A stretch of DNA of 64,000 nt from Alphaproteobacteria bacterium (GTDB lineage Bacteria; Pseudomonadota; Alphaproteobacteria; JANSWW01), in NCBI GenBank assembly GCA_024743275.1, contig JANSWW010000013.1:59113-123112 (forward strand), in the 5' to 3' direction. A model generated the notes under the pieces. That model saw only the letters and a list, made by a program, of their open reading frames with translations. It did not search any database and was not told where the DNA came from. Every line of letters begins with the position of its first letter. Positions within the stretch are counted from its first letter, which is position 1. Both the position numbers and the translations under genes were made by a program. Of this stretch, positions 8,512 to 16,009 are shown in pieces.

Positions 8512-9549
8512 ATGGACCGCAATCCGAAGGCGGTGATTTTCGGCTGTTCCGGCAGTGTCCTGTCCGCCGAGGAGGCGGCGTTCTTCCGCGATGCCGATCC
8601 GGTGGGCTTCATCCTGTTCGGGCGCAATTGCGAGACGCCGGAACAGGTCGAGCAACTGGTCACGGATCTTCGCGCCTCGGTCGGGCGGGCGGATGCCCCG
8701 GTGCTGATCGATCAGGAGGGCGGACGTGTCGCCCGGTTGCGCCCGCCCCATTGGCCGAGATATCCGGCGGCCAAGCGATTCGGCGATCTCGCCATCGAGG
8801 AGGGATTGGACCATGCGGTCGCGGCGGTGCGGGCGAACAGCCGGCTGATCGGCCAGGACCTCGCGGCGCTTGGGATCACGGTCAATTGCGCCCCGGCGGT
8901 GGACGTGCCGGTGCCCGGCGCCCACGACATGATCGGCGACCGCGCCTTCGGGCGGGACCCAGATCTGGTGACCGCCCTCGGCCGGGCGTCCTGCGACGGC
9001 TATCTCTCGGCCGGGGTCATGCCGGTGGTGAAACACCTGCTCGGCTATGGACGGGCCTTTGTCGACAGTCATCTCGACCTGCCCCGGATCGACACGCCCC
9101 TCGATGTTCTGGCCGCGACCGATTTCCTGCCGTTCAAGGCCCTTCTCGACCTTCCCTGGGCGATGACCGCCCACGCGCTTTATCCCGCCCTCGACCCGGA
9201 CCTGCCGTTGACCATCTCGCCGCGCATCGTCCAGGGGATCATCCGCGGCAAATTCGGCTATGACGGCATCATCGTCACCGACGACATTTGTATGGAGGCG
9301 CTGCCCGGGGCGGTGGAAGACAGGGCCGTCGCGGCGCTGGAGGCGGGTTGCGATCTCGCCTGCCACTGCAGCGGCAAGCTCGACGAGATGCGGGCCATCG
9401 ATGCCCGGGTGGGCCGCGCGCCGGACCGGCTGGTGGAAAAGCTCGCGGCGGGCGAGGTCTTCCGGAAGGACCACCGGCGGGACGACGCCCCGGGCGAGGG
9501 CGAGGCGGCGCGCCGCCTGATCGACTCTCTGTTGCCGGCCCTGGCCTAG
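8512..9549 (+). CDS. nagZ: Beta-N-acetylhexosaminidase (NagZ-like), variant active-site loop
   Basis: A glycoside hydrolase family 3 enzyme of 345 residues. NagZ removes GlcNAc from anhydro-muropeptides in cytoplasmic peptidoglycan recycling. Visible motifs: FILFGRN (34-40), IDQEGGRVARL (66-76), the D-x-H catalytic dyad as DSH (185-187), and the nucleophile region VTDDICM (255-261, probable nucleophile Asp257). Odd point: the usual KHxPGHG loop reads KHLLGYG (174-180), so the conserved Pro and second His are replaced. The ATG at 8512 has GGAGA upstream. It is followed 19 bp later by a sulfatase-family gene, probably in the same operon. Confidence 0.85.
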   Translation: MDRNPKAVIFGCSGSVLSAEEAAFFRDADPVGFILFGRNCETPEQVEQLVTDLRASVGRADAPVLIDQEGGRVARLRPPHWPRYPAAKRFGDLAIEEGLDHAVAAVRANSRLIGQDLAALGITVNCAPAVDVPVPGAHDMIGDRAFGRDPDLVTALGRASCDGYLSAGVMPVVKHLLGYGRAFVDSHLDLPRIDTPLDVLAATDFLPFKALLDLPWAMTAHALYPALDPDLPLTISPRIVQGIIRGKFGYDGIIVTDDICMEALPGAVEDRAVAALEAGCDLACHCSGKLDEMRAIDARVGRAPDRLVEKLAAGEVFRKDHRRDDAPGEGEAARRLIDSLLPALA

Positions 9550-9568
9550 GGGGCGGCGGGGAGGACCC

Positions 9569-11185
9569 ATGGGCGCGATCCGCAACATTCTCTTCATCAT
9601 GTGCGACCAACTCCGCTGGGATTATCTGTCCTGCTACGGGCATCCTCATCTTCACACGCCGAACATCGACTGGCTGGCCGGTCGGGGGACGCGGTTCTCC
9701 CGGGCCTATGTCCAGTCGCCGATCTGTGGGCCGAGCCGGATGAGCTTTTATACCGGCCGCTATGTCCTCTCCCACGGCTCTGCGTGGAACGGCTATCCCC
9801 TGAAGGTCGGCGAGCTTACCCTGGGCGACCATCTGCGGCCGTTGGGGATGGACACCGTCCTGATCGGCAAGACCCATATGCGGGCGGATGCGGAAGGGAT
9901 GGCCCGCTACGGCATCGGCGCGGACAGCATCATCGGCGCCCGGCTGGCCGAATGCGGCTTCGACGTGTTCGAGCGGGACGACGGCCTCCATCCGGACACC
10001 GGCTACGCGCCGGCCCCGCGCTACAACGCCTATCTGCGGGACAAGGGCTACGAGGATCTCAATCCCTGGAACAGCCGGGCCAACGGCGTGCCGTCGAACG
10101 ACCCCGAGGAGACCGGGCTCGGTTGGTTCCTGAAATACTCCAACCGGGCCGCCGATATCGCCGAGGAGGACAGCGAGACGCCCTATCTCACCGGGCGTTT
10201 CATGGACTTCCTGGACCAACGGGCCGGCGACGGCCCCTGGTGTTGCCATCTCTCCTTCATCAAGCCCCATTGGCCTTACATCGTGCCGGCGCCCTATCAC
10301 GACATGTACGGCCCGGAAAGCTGGCTGCCGCCGGTCCGAAGCGACGCCGAGCATGACAATCCTCATCCGGTCTACGAGGCCTTCATGAGGGCGCGCGTCA
10401 GCCGGGCATTTTCTCAGGACGGCGTGCGTGACACGGTGATGCCGGCCTATATGGGCCTGATCAAGCAGATCGACGATCAGATGGGCCGGCTCTTCGCTTT
10501 CCTCCGGGACCGCGGCCTGTTTGACAACACCATGATCGTCTTCACCTCCGATCACGGCGACTATCTCGGCGACCACTGGCTCGGCGAGAAGGAACTGTTC
10601 CACGATCCGTCCGTCCGCATCCCGCTGATCGTCTACGACCCGAGCCCCGACGCGGTCCGCGGGCAGGTCAGCGACGCGCTGGTCGAGGCCATCGACCTCG
10701 CCCCGACCTTCGTGGAGGCCGCGGGCGGCGGCGCGATCCCGCACCGGCTGGAGGGACGGTCCCTGTTGCCCCTGCTGCGCGGCGAAAGACCGGCCGACTG
10801 GCGGACGGTCGCCTTCTCGGAATACGACTACGCGTCCACCCCGGCCCGCGCGGAGCTGGGGCGCGGGGCGAGTGACAGCCAGTTGGTAATGGCGGTCAGC
10901 GAGCGATGGAAATACGTCTTCGCCGAAGGCTATCGGCCGATGCTTTTCGATCTTGAGACCGACCCTCAAGAACTGGTCGATCTGGGGTCGGATCCGGCGT
11001 TCGAGGAGGTCCGCAAGGCCATGCGCGACAGGGTGTTCGCCTGGGCGCGGCGGCAGCGTCAGCGGACCACCATCGCCGATGCCAGCATCCTGGCCGCGAC
11101 GGAACGCGGGACCGTCGATTCGGGCGTGCTCATCGGATTTTGGGACGAGGCGGAACTGAACGACTTCAAGGAATCGACCGACTAG
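9569..11185 (+). CDS. Sulfatase-family hydrolase (arylsulfatase or phosphonate monoester hydrolase)
   Basis: A 538-residue alkaline-phosphatase-superfamily enzyme. The N-terminal metal site is LFIMCDQLRWDYLSCYG. The formylglycine motif C-x-P-S-R is present as CGPSR in SPICGPSRMSFYTGRY, so Cys would be oxidised by a formylglycine-generating enzyme. The second metal half-site is FTSDHGDYLGDH, with the downstream KELFHDPSVRIPL typical of phosphonate monoester hydrolases and choline-sulfatase relatives. No signal peptide is visible, so it is probably cytoplasmic. It overlaps the convergent downstream gene by 20 bp. Substrate (sulfate, phosphonate or phosphate ester) is not decidable from sequence alone. 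Confidence 0.8.
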   Translation: MGAIRNILFIMCDQLRWDYLSCYGHPHLHTPNIDWLAGRGTRFSRAYVQSPICGPSRMSFYTGRYVLSHGSAWNGYPLKVGELTLGDHLRPLGMDTVLIGKTHMRADAEGMARYGIGADSIIGARLAECGFDVFERDDGLHPDTGYAPAPRYNAYLRDKGYEDLNPWNSRANGVPSNDPEETGLGWFLKYSNRAADIAEEDSETPYLTGRFMDFLDQRAGDGPWCCHLSFIKPHWPYIVPAPYHDMYGPESWLPPVRSDAEHDNPHPVYEAFMRARVSRAFSQDGVRDTVMPAYMGLIKQIDDQMGRLFAFLRDRGLFDNTMIVFTSDHGDYLGDHWLGEKELFHDPSVRIPLIVYDPSPDAVRGQVSDALVEAIDLAPTFVEAAGGGAIPHRLEGRSLLPLLRGERPADWRTVAFSEYDYASTPARAELGRGASDSQLVMAVSERWKYVFAEGYRPMLFDLETDPQELVDLGSDPAFEEVRKAMRDRVFAWARRQRQRTTIADASILAATERGTVDSGVLIGFWDEAELNDFKESTD

Positions 11186-11792
11186 GACCTGGCTCTGGCG
11201 TTACAAGATCGTTGTCCCGCGAGAGCGGTGAGGGGCGTGACCGCTCCTCGCGGTCGATGTCGCGGAGAATGGCGGCCGGGTCTGGCGTGGTGCGCAGACT
11301 GTCGAGCGCCATCAGGCCGTCGACGATCGCCTTCGCGCCGCTCTTCATGCCGAAAATACTGATCACGCTGAGCAGACCGTAGAAGATCATCAGGACGCTC
11401 TCATAGATGACCCGGCCGCGCCGGCTCTTGATGTAATCGACGACATTGTCGGCGATGACCAGCCTCGCGTGCAGGCCCAGTCCGCCGATCTGCACAACGA
11501 TCCCTTCCTGAAGCGGGACGAAATAGCGTCGCGAGGCCGACGACATGCTGGAGAGCTCGGCCACCTCCCGCGGGATTATGAGGTTATGAAGAACCAGCCC
11601 GTCGATCGCCGCCTTGCGGTAGCCTGAGCCCATCGGGTGGCGGAGCGGGCCGTAGAGCGAGACAAAGGCTCCGTCGGTGCAGAACGCCTTGTTGATCGGC
11701 AGCGCCACCATGCCATCCGCCGGTTCGGTCCCGGACGGAGTGGAGGGGGCGGGCCGGCTCTCTGGAAGAGCGCTGTCGGGGGCTGTATCCAT
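11166..11792 (-). CDS. Hypothetical protein with one predicted membrane segment
   Basis: A 208-residue protein I do not recognise. An approximately 30-residue Pro/Ser-rich N-terminus leads to an ordered region (MVALPINKAFCTDGAFVSLYG) and a single hydrophobic stretch (VLMIFYGLLSVISIFGM, about residues 132-148). The tail is charged and proline-rich. The true start may be Met28 (11711), since neither candidate has a strong ribosome-binding site. Its last 20 bases overlap the sulfatase gene tail-to-tail. Codon use looks like the neighbours. Confidence 0.55.
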   Translation of the reverse strand: MDTAPDSALPESRPAPSTPSGTEPADGMVALPINKAFCTDGAFVSLYGPLRHPMGSGYRKAAIDGLVLHNLIIPREVAELSSMSSASRRYFVPLQEGIVVQIGGLGLHARLVIADNVVDYIKSRRGRVIYESVLMIFYGLLSVISIFGMKSGAKAIVDGLMALDSLRTTPDPAAILRDIDREERSRPSPLSRDNDLVTPEPGPSRSIP

Positions 11793-12006
11793 GGCGGGCG
11801 TGTCGATTCTGAGCGGATAGAGACGGATGGATCGGACCCGATATAGAACACCGCAATTGGTTCCGGGAGCCTCGAAAGGAATTCGTCTGCATTGCGACTG
11901 CGCGTTAACAGATTGTTAAGGTCCCGCGGCCAAACTCGATCGTGACTATCGTTGGGTTTGGGGAAATCCAACGGTGGACCTTGCGCCTTGGGGAAGGGAA
12001 ACGGGT

Positions 12007-12234
12007 GTGTCGACCGAGCAAGCGATGGACGATGCCGTTCGACTGATGGTGAGCGACGCCTATGACGAGACGGTCAGCGAAGCGCTCTCCCACGATCAGT
12101 CGGTTCTGACCGCCCATAAGGAAGGGGTGGTCGCGGCCGCGATGCTCTATTCCGCCATGACCGGCATCGAGGACGAAGAGGCGAAGCGCTGCATCGTGGC
12201 CCTCGGCCTCAAACCGGACCGGGTCCGCGAGTAA
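12007..12234 (+). CDS. Small hypothetical protein (75 aa)
   Basis: I chose the GTG at 12007 because GGAAGGGAAA lies just upstream. A longer reading from a TTG at 11974 has no such site. The product is acidic, probably mostly helical, soluble, with no cysteine except one near the C-terminus, and ends in LGLKPDRVRE. I recognise no family. It lies convergent to, and 20 bp from, a universal stress protein gene. Confidence 0.5.
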   Translation: MSTEQAMDDAVRLMVSDAYDETVSEALSHDQSVLTAHKEGVVAAAMLYSAMTGIEDEEAKRCIVALGLKPDRVRE

Positions 12235-12254
12235 ATGGCTCCATTCTTAGCCCC

Positions 12255-13247
12255 CTAGATCTCGATCGGGCTGACGAAGCCCGGTGGCTTTATGGTCAGG
12301 ATGGCGCAATCGACGCTGTTGAGGATGTCCTCGGCCGTATTGCCGATCAGAAGGCCCGGAATGCCGGTTCGGGCGACCGTGCCCATCACCAAAAGGTCGG
12401 CGCCGAGGGCGTCCACCTCACGCGGGATCACGGTCGCCGGTTCGCCACGCACCAGATGGGGGCGCAGCGCGACCGGACCCGCCGGTGTGTGCAGCCAGGA
12501 TCGGGCGTTGCCGACCAAATCCCTGAGCGCCTGCCAATGACTGGTCTCGACCTGACCGACATAGCGGGCGGCGGCCTGATCGCGGTCGGCCGACCCGGAC
12601 CACATCCGCACCAGGCCCTCCGCCGGAGCGTCCCAGGCGTGGAGCACGTGGATGTCCGCCCCGTCGATCCGGGCAAGGTCGGCCGCGCTCTCCAACAGCC
12701 GCCGGTTCAGGCCCGCCAGGGTCTCCGGCTCGGCGGCCAGGCCGTCGTCGATGTCGACGGCGGCAATGACGGTCTTGAGGCTCAGCGGGCTGTCCGGCCT
12801 GCGGATCCAGAGCGGGCAGGGGCATTTCCGTAAGAGATGCTGGTCGGTGCTGCCGAGCAGCGGCCCCGCCAGACCGTCCAGCGGCTCCGCCGTCTTCATC
12901 ACCAGATCGATATTGTGGGTCCGCACAAAGCGGATGATCTCGAGGAACGGCTTTCCGAAGCGGATTTCCACCCGCTCGGTCAGATCGGCGAGCGACGGCC
13001 CCAGCACATCGCGGAAACCGGCACGAATCTCCTGCGACAGACGATCCGCGGCGCCGGATTTCGACATCCCGGCCTCCAGCGCCACCTGCTCGATGTCGGA
13101 GGGCGGGTCGATCACCGTCAGGACGGTGAGCTCCGCCTCCCACACTTGCGCCAGGGCCGAGGCCTGGGCCAGGAGCTTGGAATCGGGGCGGTCCGCCGCG
13201 CACACGGCGAGAAGATTGCGGACCTTCGGTAGCGATACATCCGTCAC
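12255..13247 (-). CDS. Universal stress protein with two Usp domains
   Basis: A 330-residue tandem UspA protein (UspE-like architecture). Domain 1 covers about residues 8-150 and ends GSTDQHLLRKCPCPLWI. Domain 2 covers about 157-325 and carries the ATP-binding G-2x-G-9x-G(S/T)-type motif in GTVARTGIPGLLIGNTAEDIL. Domain 1 has a degenerate version, so probably only domain 2 binds nucleotide. Such proteins accumulate under starvation or redox stress in other bacteria. It is monocistronic, and the start ATG is preceded by GGAGGCC. Confidence 0.85.
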   Translation of the reverse strand: MTDVSLPKVRNLLAVCAADRPDSKLLAQASALAQVWEAELTVLTVIDPPSDIEQVALEAGMSKSGAADRLSQEIRAGFRDVLGPSLADLTERVEIRFGKPFLEIIRFVRTHNIDLVMKTAEPLDGLAGPLLGSTDQHLLRKCPCPLWIRRPDSPLSLKTVIAAVDIDDGLAAEPETLAGLNRRLLESAADLARIDGADIHVLHAWDAPAEGLVRMWSGSADRDQAAARYVGQVETSHWQALRDLVGNARSWLHTPAGPVALRPHLVRGEPATVIPREVDALGADLLVMGTVARTGIPGLLIGNTAEDILNSVDCAILTIKPPGFVSPIEI

Positions 13248-13327
13248 GTTGGGCCTCCTCCCACGGGCCCCCTAGCAAACACCGCAACGTCGGCGAAAAC
13301 CAGCCCTAACGCTCGCTTGGGTGGGGG

Positions 13328-14218
13328 TCAGATGGCGCTTGCGCCAAGAACATCCCGCAACAGCGGATTGGGGAAGCGCCGTTCCAGGGTGACCGCGAAA
13401 AAGGTCTCGCTGATCCCCGGCAGATGTTCGGCCTCGATCAATGTCCCGGCCGCGAGCTCGTCCTTGACGACAATCGGCGGAACGATGGCGAGCCCGACAT
13501 CCTCGCGGGCCATCAAGCGCATCATCGCCATGTCGTCGACCTCGGCGGCGATGCGGGGGCGGACGCCGAGCCGGTCGGCCAAGGCGTCGAAGCCGATCCT
13601 CACCGTGCTGTCGAGGGTCGGCAGGATCACCGGGTTGCGGTCGAGGAGCGCGGTCAGGGAGGCGGCGCCGTCCGGCGGGCGGGTCCGATTGGGTGTGCCG
13701 ACAAGGCTCACCGGTTGCTCGGCGACACGGTGGGCGATCCAGCGGGTCGCACTGTCCTTGGCCGGCGGCTGATTGACCAGCACCACGTCTAGTCGCAACG
13801 CGTCGAGCGCCTGGAACAGGTCCCCGAGAGAGCCGGAGCGTGAGATCACCTCCACATCCGGCCGGCCCAGCAAGGGACGCAGAAAGTCGAGTTGGAAATT
13901 CCGGGACAACGTGGCCAGTGCGCCGACCCTCAGCACCTGGCGGGCCGGGCCGCCGGTCTCCTTCAAGGTCGCCAGCAATTCCTCGCCGCTGGCGAAGATC
14001 GCGTCCGCATGATCGAGGGCGATCCGTCCCGCCTCCGTCAAGTGGAGTTGCTTTCCCCGCCGTTCGAACAGGCTGTGGCCGAGTTGGTGCTCAAGCTTCT
14101 GGATCTGGGTCGACAACGCCGATTGGGACACGTTGAGACGCTCGGCGGTTCGGGTGAGATTGCCGCCATGGGCGACCGCCCAGAAATAGCGCAGGTGGTT
14201 GAAATTGAGACCCTGCAT
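13328..14218 (-). CDS. LysR-family regulator divergent from dabBA
   Basis: A 296-residue LysR protein. The HTH is LNFNHLRYFWAVAHGGNLTRTAERLNVSQSALSTQIQKLE (split here only by description), and an effector domain follows. I preferred the Met at 14218 because GGAGG lies five bases upstream of it; the Met 12 bases earlier has none. It is transcribed away from dabB with a 118-bp gap. Genes for LysR proteins often neighbour DAB carbon-uptake operons, so it probably senses carbon status and regulates dabBA. That role is inference from position. Confidence 0.8.
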   Translation of the reverse strand: MQGLNFNHLRYFWAVAHGGNLTRTAERLNVSQSALSTQIQKLEHQLGHSLFERRGKQLHLTEAGRIALDHADAIFASGEELLATLKETGGPARQVLRVGALATLSRNFQLDFLRPLLGRPDVEVISRSGSLGDLFQALDALRLDVVLVNQPPAKDSATRWIAHRVAEQPVSLVGTPNRTRPPDGAASLTALLDRNPVILPTLDSTVRIGFDALADRLGVRPRIAAEVDDMAMMRLMAREDVGLAIVPPIVVKDELAAGTLIEAEHLPGISETFFAVTLERRFPNPLLRDVLGASAI

Positions 14219-14336
14219 GGCCGCCTCCATCCTGTTCGTTCATATAAAAAGAACAATATCATCGAAACAATGAATTTTATAGATTGAATGGAGATTGATA
14301 TCTCCTTCGTGAGTTTCTGAAGTCCCGGAGGAAAAC

Positions 14337-15998
14337 ATGACATCGATTTTCGCCCTGGCCGTGCTGGCGGCGCCGACGGCCCTGCTGCTGGCGAGCCTGG
14401 TCGCCACGTCCGATCCCGGCATCCGGCCGCGGAAGGCGCTGTTCGCCGCCCGATTTGCGAGCCTCGGCGCGCTGCTAATGGCCGTCGCCGCGGCTCTCGC
14501 CACCGCCTTTGCCGGGGCGGGCACCTCGCCGTTGATCGGCTGGGCGGAGATCGGTCTGTCGATCCGTCTCGACGCGCTGAGCGCCACCATGTTCCTGCTG
14601 GTGTCCTTCGTCGGCGCCATCGTGGTGCAGTTCAGCCGCAGCTATCTCGACGGCGATCCGCGTCAGGGCCTCTTCCTGGGTCGGTTGTGCGCCACCCTGG
14701 CGGCGGTGACGCTGCTGGTGCTCTCCGGCAATGTGATCCAGTTGGTCCTCGCCTGGATCGCGACCAGCTTGGCCCTGCACCAGCTTCTGGTGTTCTACGC
14801 CGATCGCCGCAAGGCGGTGGTGGCCGCGAACAAGAAGGCTTTCGCCGCCCGGCTCGGCGACGCCTGCCTTATCGGGGCCGTAGCCCTGATGGCGATGGCG
14901 GCCGGGACCACGGATATCGGGACCATCCTGACCATGGCGGGCAGCCTGTCGGAGGCACCGGCGGAATGGCCGCTCGCCGCCTTCCTGATCGTCTTCGCCG
15001 CCCTGCTCAAGTCCGCCCAGTTCCCTTTCCACGGCTGGCTGCCGGAGGTGATGGAGACGCCGACGCCGGTCTCTGCCCTGCTGCATGCCGGGATCATCAA
15101 TGCCGGCGGGTTCCTGGTGATCCGGTTCGCCGATGTCATGATGCTCTCTGCCGGGTCGCTTCATGTCCTGGCCATTGTCGGCGGCTTCACCGCGCTCTTC
15201 GGGGCCGTCGTGATGCTGACCCAGACCAGCGTGAAGGTCTCGCTCGCCTGGTCCACGGTCGCCCAGATGGGCTTCATGCTGCTGCAATGCGGCCTGGGGC
15301 TGTTCTCGCTGGCGGTTCTGCATATCGTCGCCCATTCGCTCTATAAGGCCCATGCCTTCCTGTCCTCCGGCAGTGTCGTTGAATTGGCGCGGGCGTCCTG
15401 GGTCCCGGTCAAGTCCGGTCCGAAGATCGCAGAGGCCGGGCTCGGCCTCGCGGTCGCCCTCGGTCTCTATGCCGGCGTCGGCCTTGTCTTCGGGATCGCC
15501 GCCGACACCCCGGTCCAGGTGCTCGCCCTCGGCGCCATCCTGGTGATGGGGCTCACCCTGATGATCGCGCAAGGCTTGGTTGGTCAGGGCTCGGTTGGTC
15601 AGGGCTCGGTGGGTCAGGGCTCGGTGGGTCAGGGCTCGGTGGGTCAGGGCTCGGTTGTCAATATGGACCGCCGGACCCTCGGTCGGGTCGCCGCCGCCGC
15701 CGCCGGGATCTCGGTCGCCTATTTCACGCTCCATGCCGGTAGCGTGGCGCTGTTCGCTTCCCTGCTGCCCTCCGCACCGGCGGCGGGGCCGGTCGCCCTC
15801 GCCGTGATCGCGTTGGCCCTTCTGTCCTTCGGGCTTGTGACCGTGCTTCAGCTTGTCGAGCCCTGGCGGGCCGACAATCGGCTATGGCGCGCGGCCCGGG
15901 TCCATCTCGCCAACGGCCTCTACGTCAACACGCTCTTCGACCGGATGGCCGAAGCCTATCGCGCCGCCCCCACCAAGACCGCCAAGTCCGCCGACTAA
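14337..15998 (+). CDS. dabB: DabB: proton-conducting membrane subunit of the inorganic carbon accumulator
   Basis: A 553-residue polytopic protein homologous to NuoL/MrpA (proton_antipo_M). Conserved stretches include SAQFPFHGWLPEVMETPTPVS-type sequence, LLHAGIINAGGFLVIRF, and HIVAHSLYKAHAFLSSGSVV. The partner encoded next is DabA, so this is the cation-driven membrane half of a DAB complex, not a Complex I subunit. An ATG with GGAGG six bases upstream sets the start. Odd feature: residues about 412-440 contain five copies of GQGSV encoded by a 15-bp tandem repeat, lying between two hydrophobic segments. The dabA start is 11 bp after its stop. Confidence 0.9.
   Translation: MTSIFALAVLAAPTALLLASLVATSDPGIRPRKALFAARFASLGALLMAVAAALATAFAGAGTSPLIGWAEIGLSIRLDALSATMFLLVSFVGAIVVQFSRSYLDGDPRQGLFLGRLCATLAAVTLLVLSGNVIQLVLAWIATSLALHQLLVFYADRRKAVVAANKKAFAARLGDACLIGAVALMAMAAGTTDIGTILTMAGSLSEAPAEWPLAAFLIVFAALLKSAQFPFHGWLPEVMETPTPVSALLHAGIINAGGFLVIRFADVMMLSAGSLHVLAIVGGFTALFGAVVMLTQTSVKVSLAWSTVAQMGFMLLQCGLGLFSLAVLHIVAHSLYKAHAFLSSGSVVELARASWVPVKSGPKIAEAGLGLAVALGLYAGVGLVFGIAADTPVQVLALGAILVMGLTLMIAQGLVGQGSVGQGSVGQGSVGQGSVGQGSVVNMDRRTLGRVAAAAAGISVAYFTLHAGSVALFASLLPSAPAAGPVALAVIALALLSFGLVTVLQLVEPWRADNRLWRAARVHLANGLYVNTLFDRMAEAYRAAPTKTAKSAD
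15578..15652 (+). repeat. 15-bp tandem repeat inside dabB (5 copies)
   Basis: Five contiguous units of GGTTGGTCAGGGCTC or GGTGGGTCAGGGCTC (one variable base), in frame, each encoding a cyclic permutation of G-Q-G-S-V. A diverged unit (AQGLV) precedes the array and is a plausible seed. Copy number is likely unstable through replication slippage. Confidence 0.95.
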
Positions 15999-16009
15999 GG
16001 GAGACGATC

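Noticed and set aside
15578..15652. CRISPR-like array
   Set aside because: The units are 15 bp, contiguous without spacers, and in frame with dabB, so it is a coding tandem repeat.
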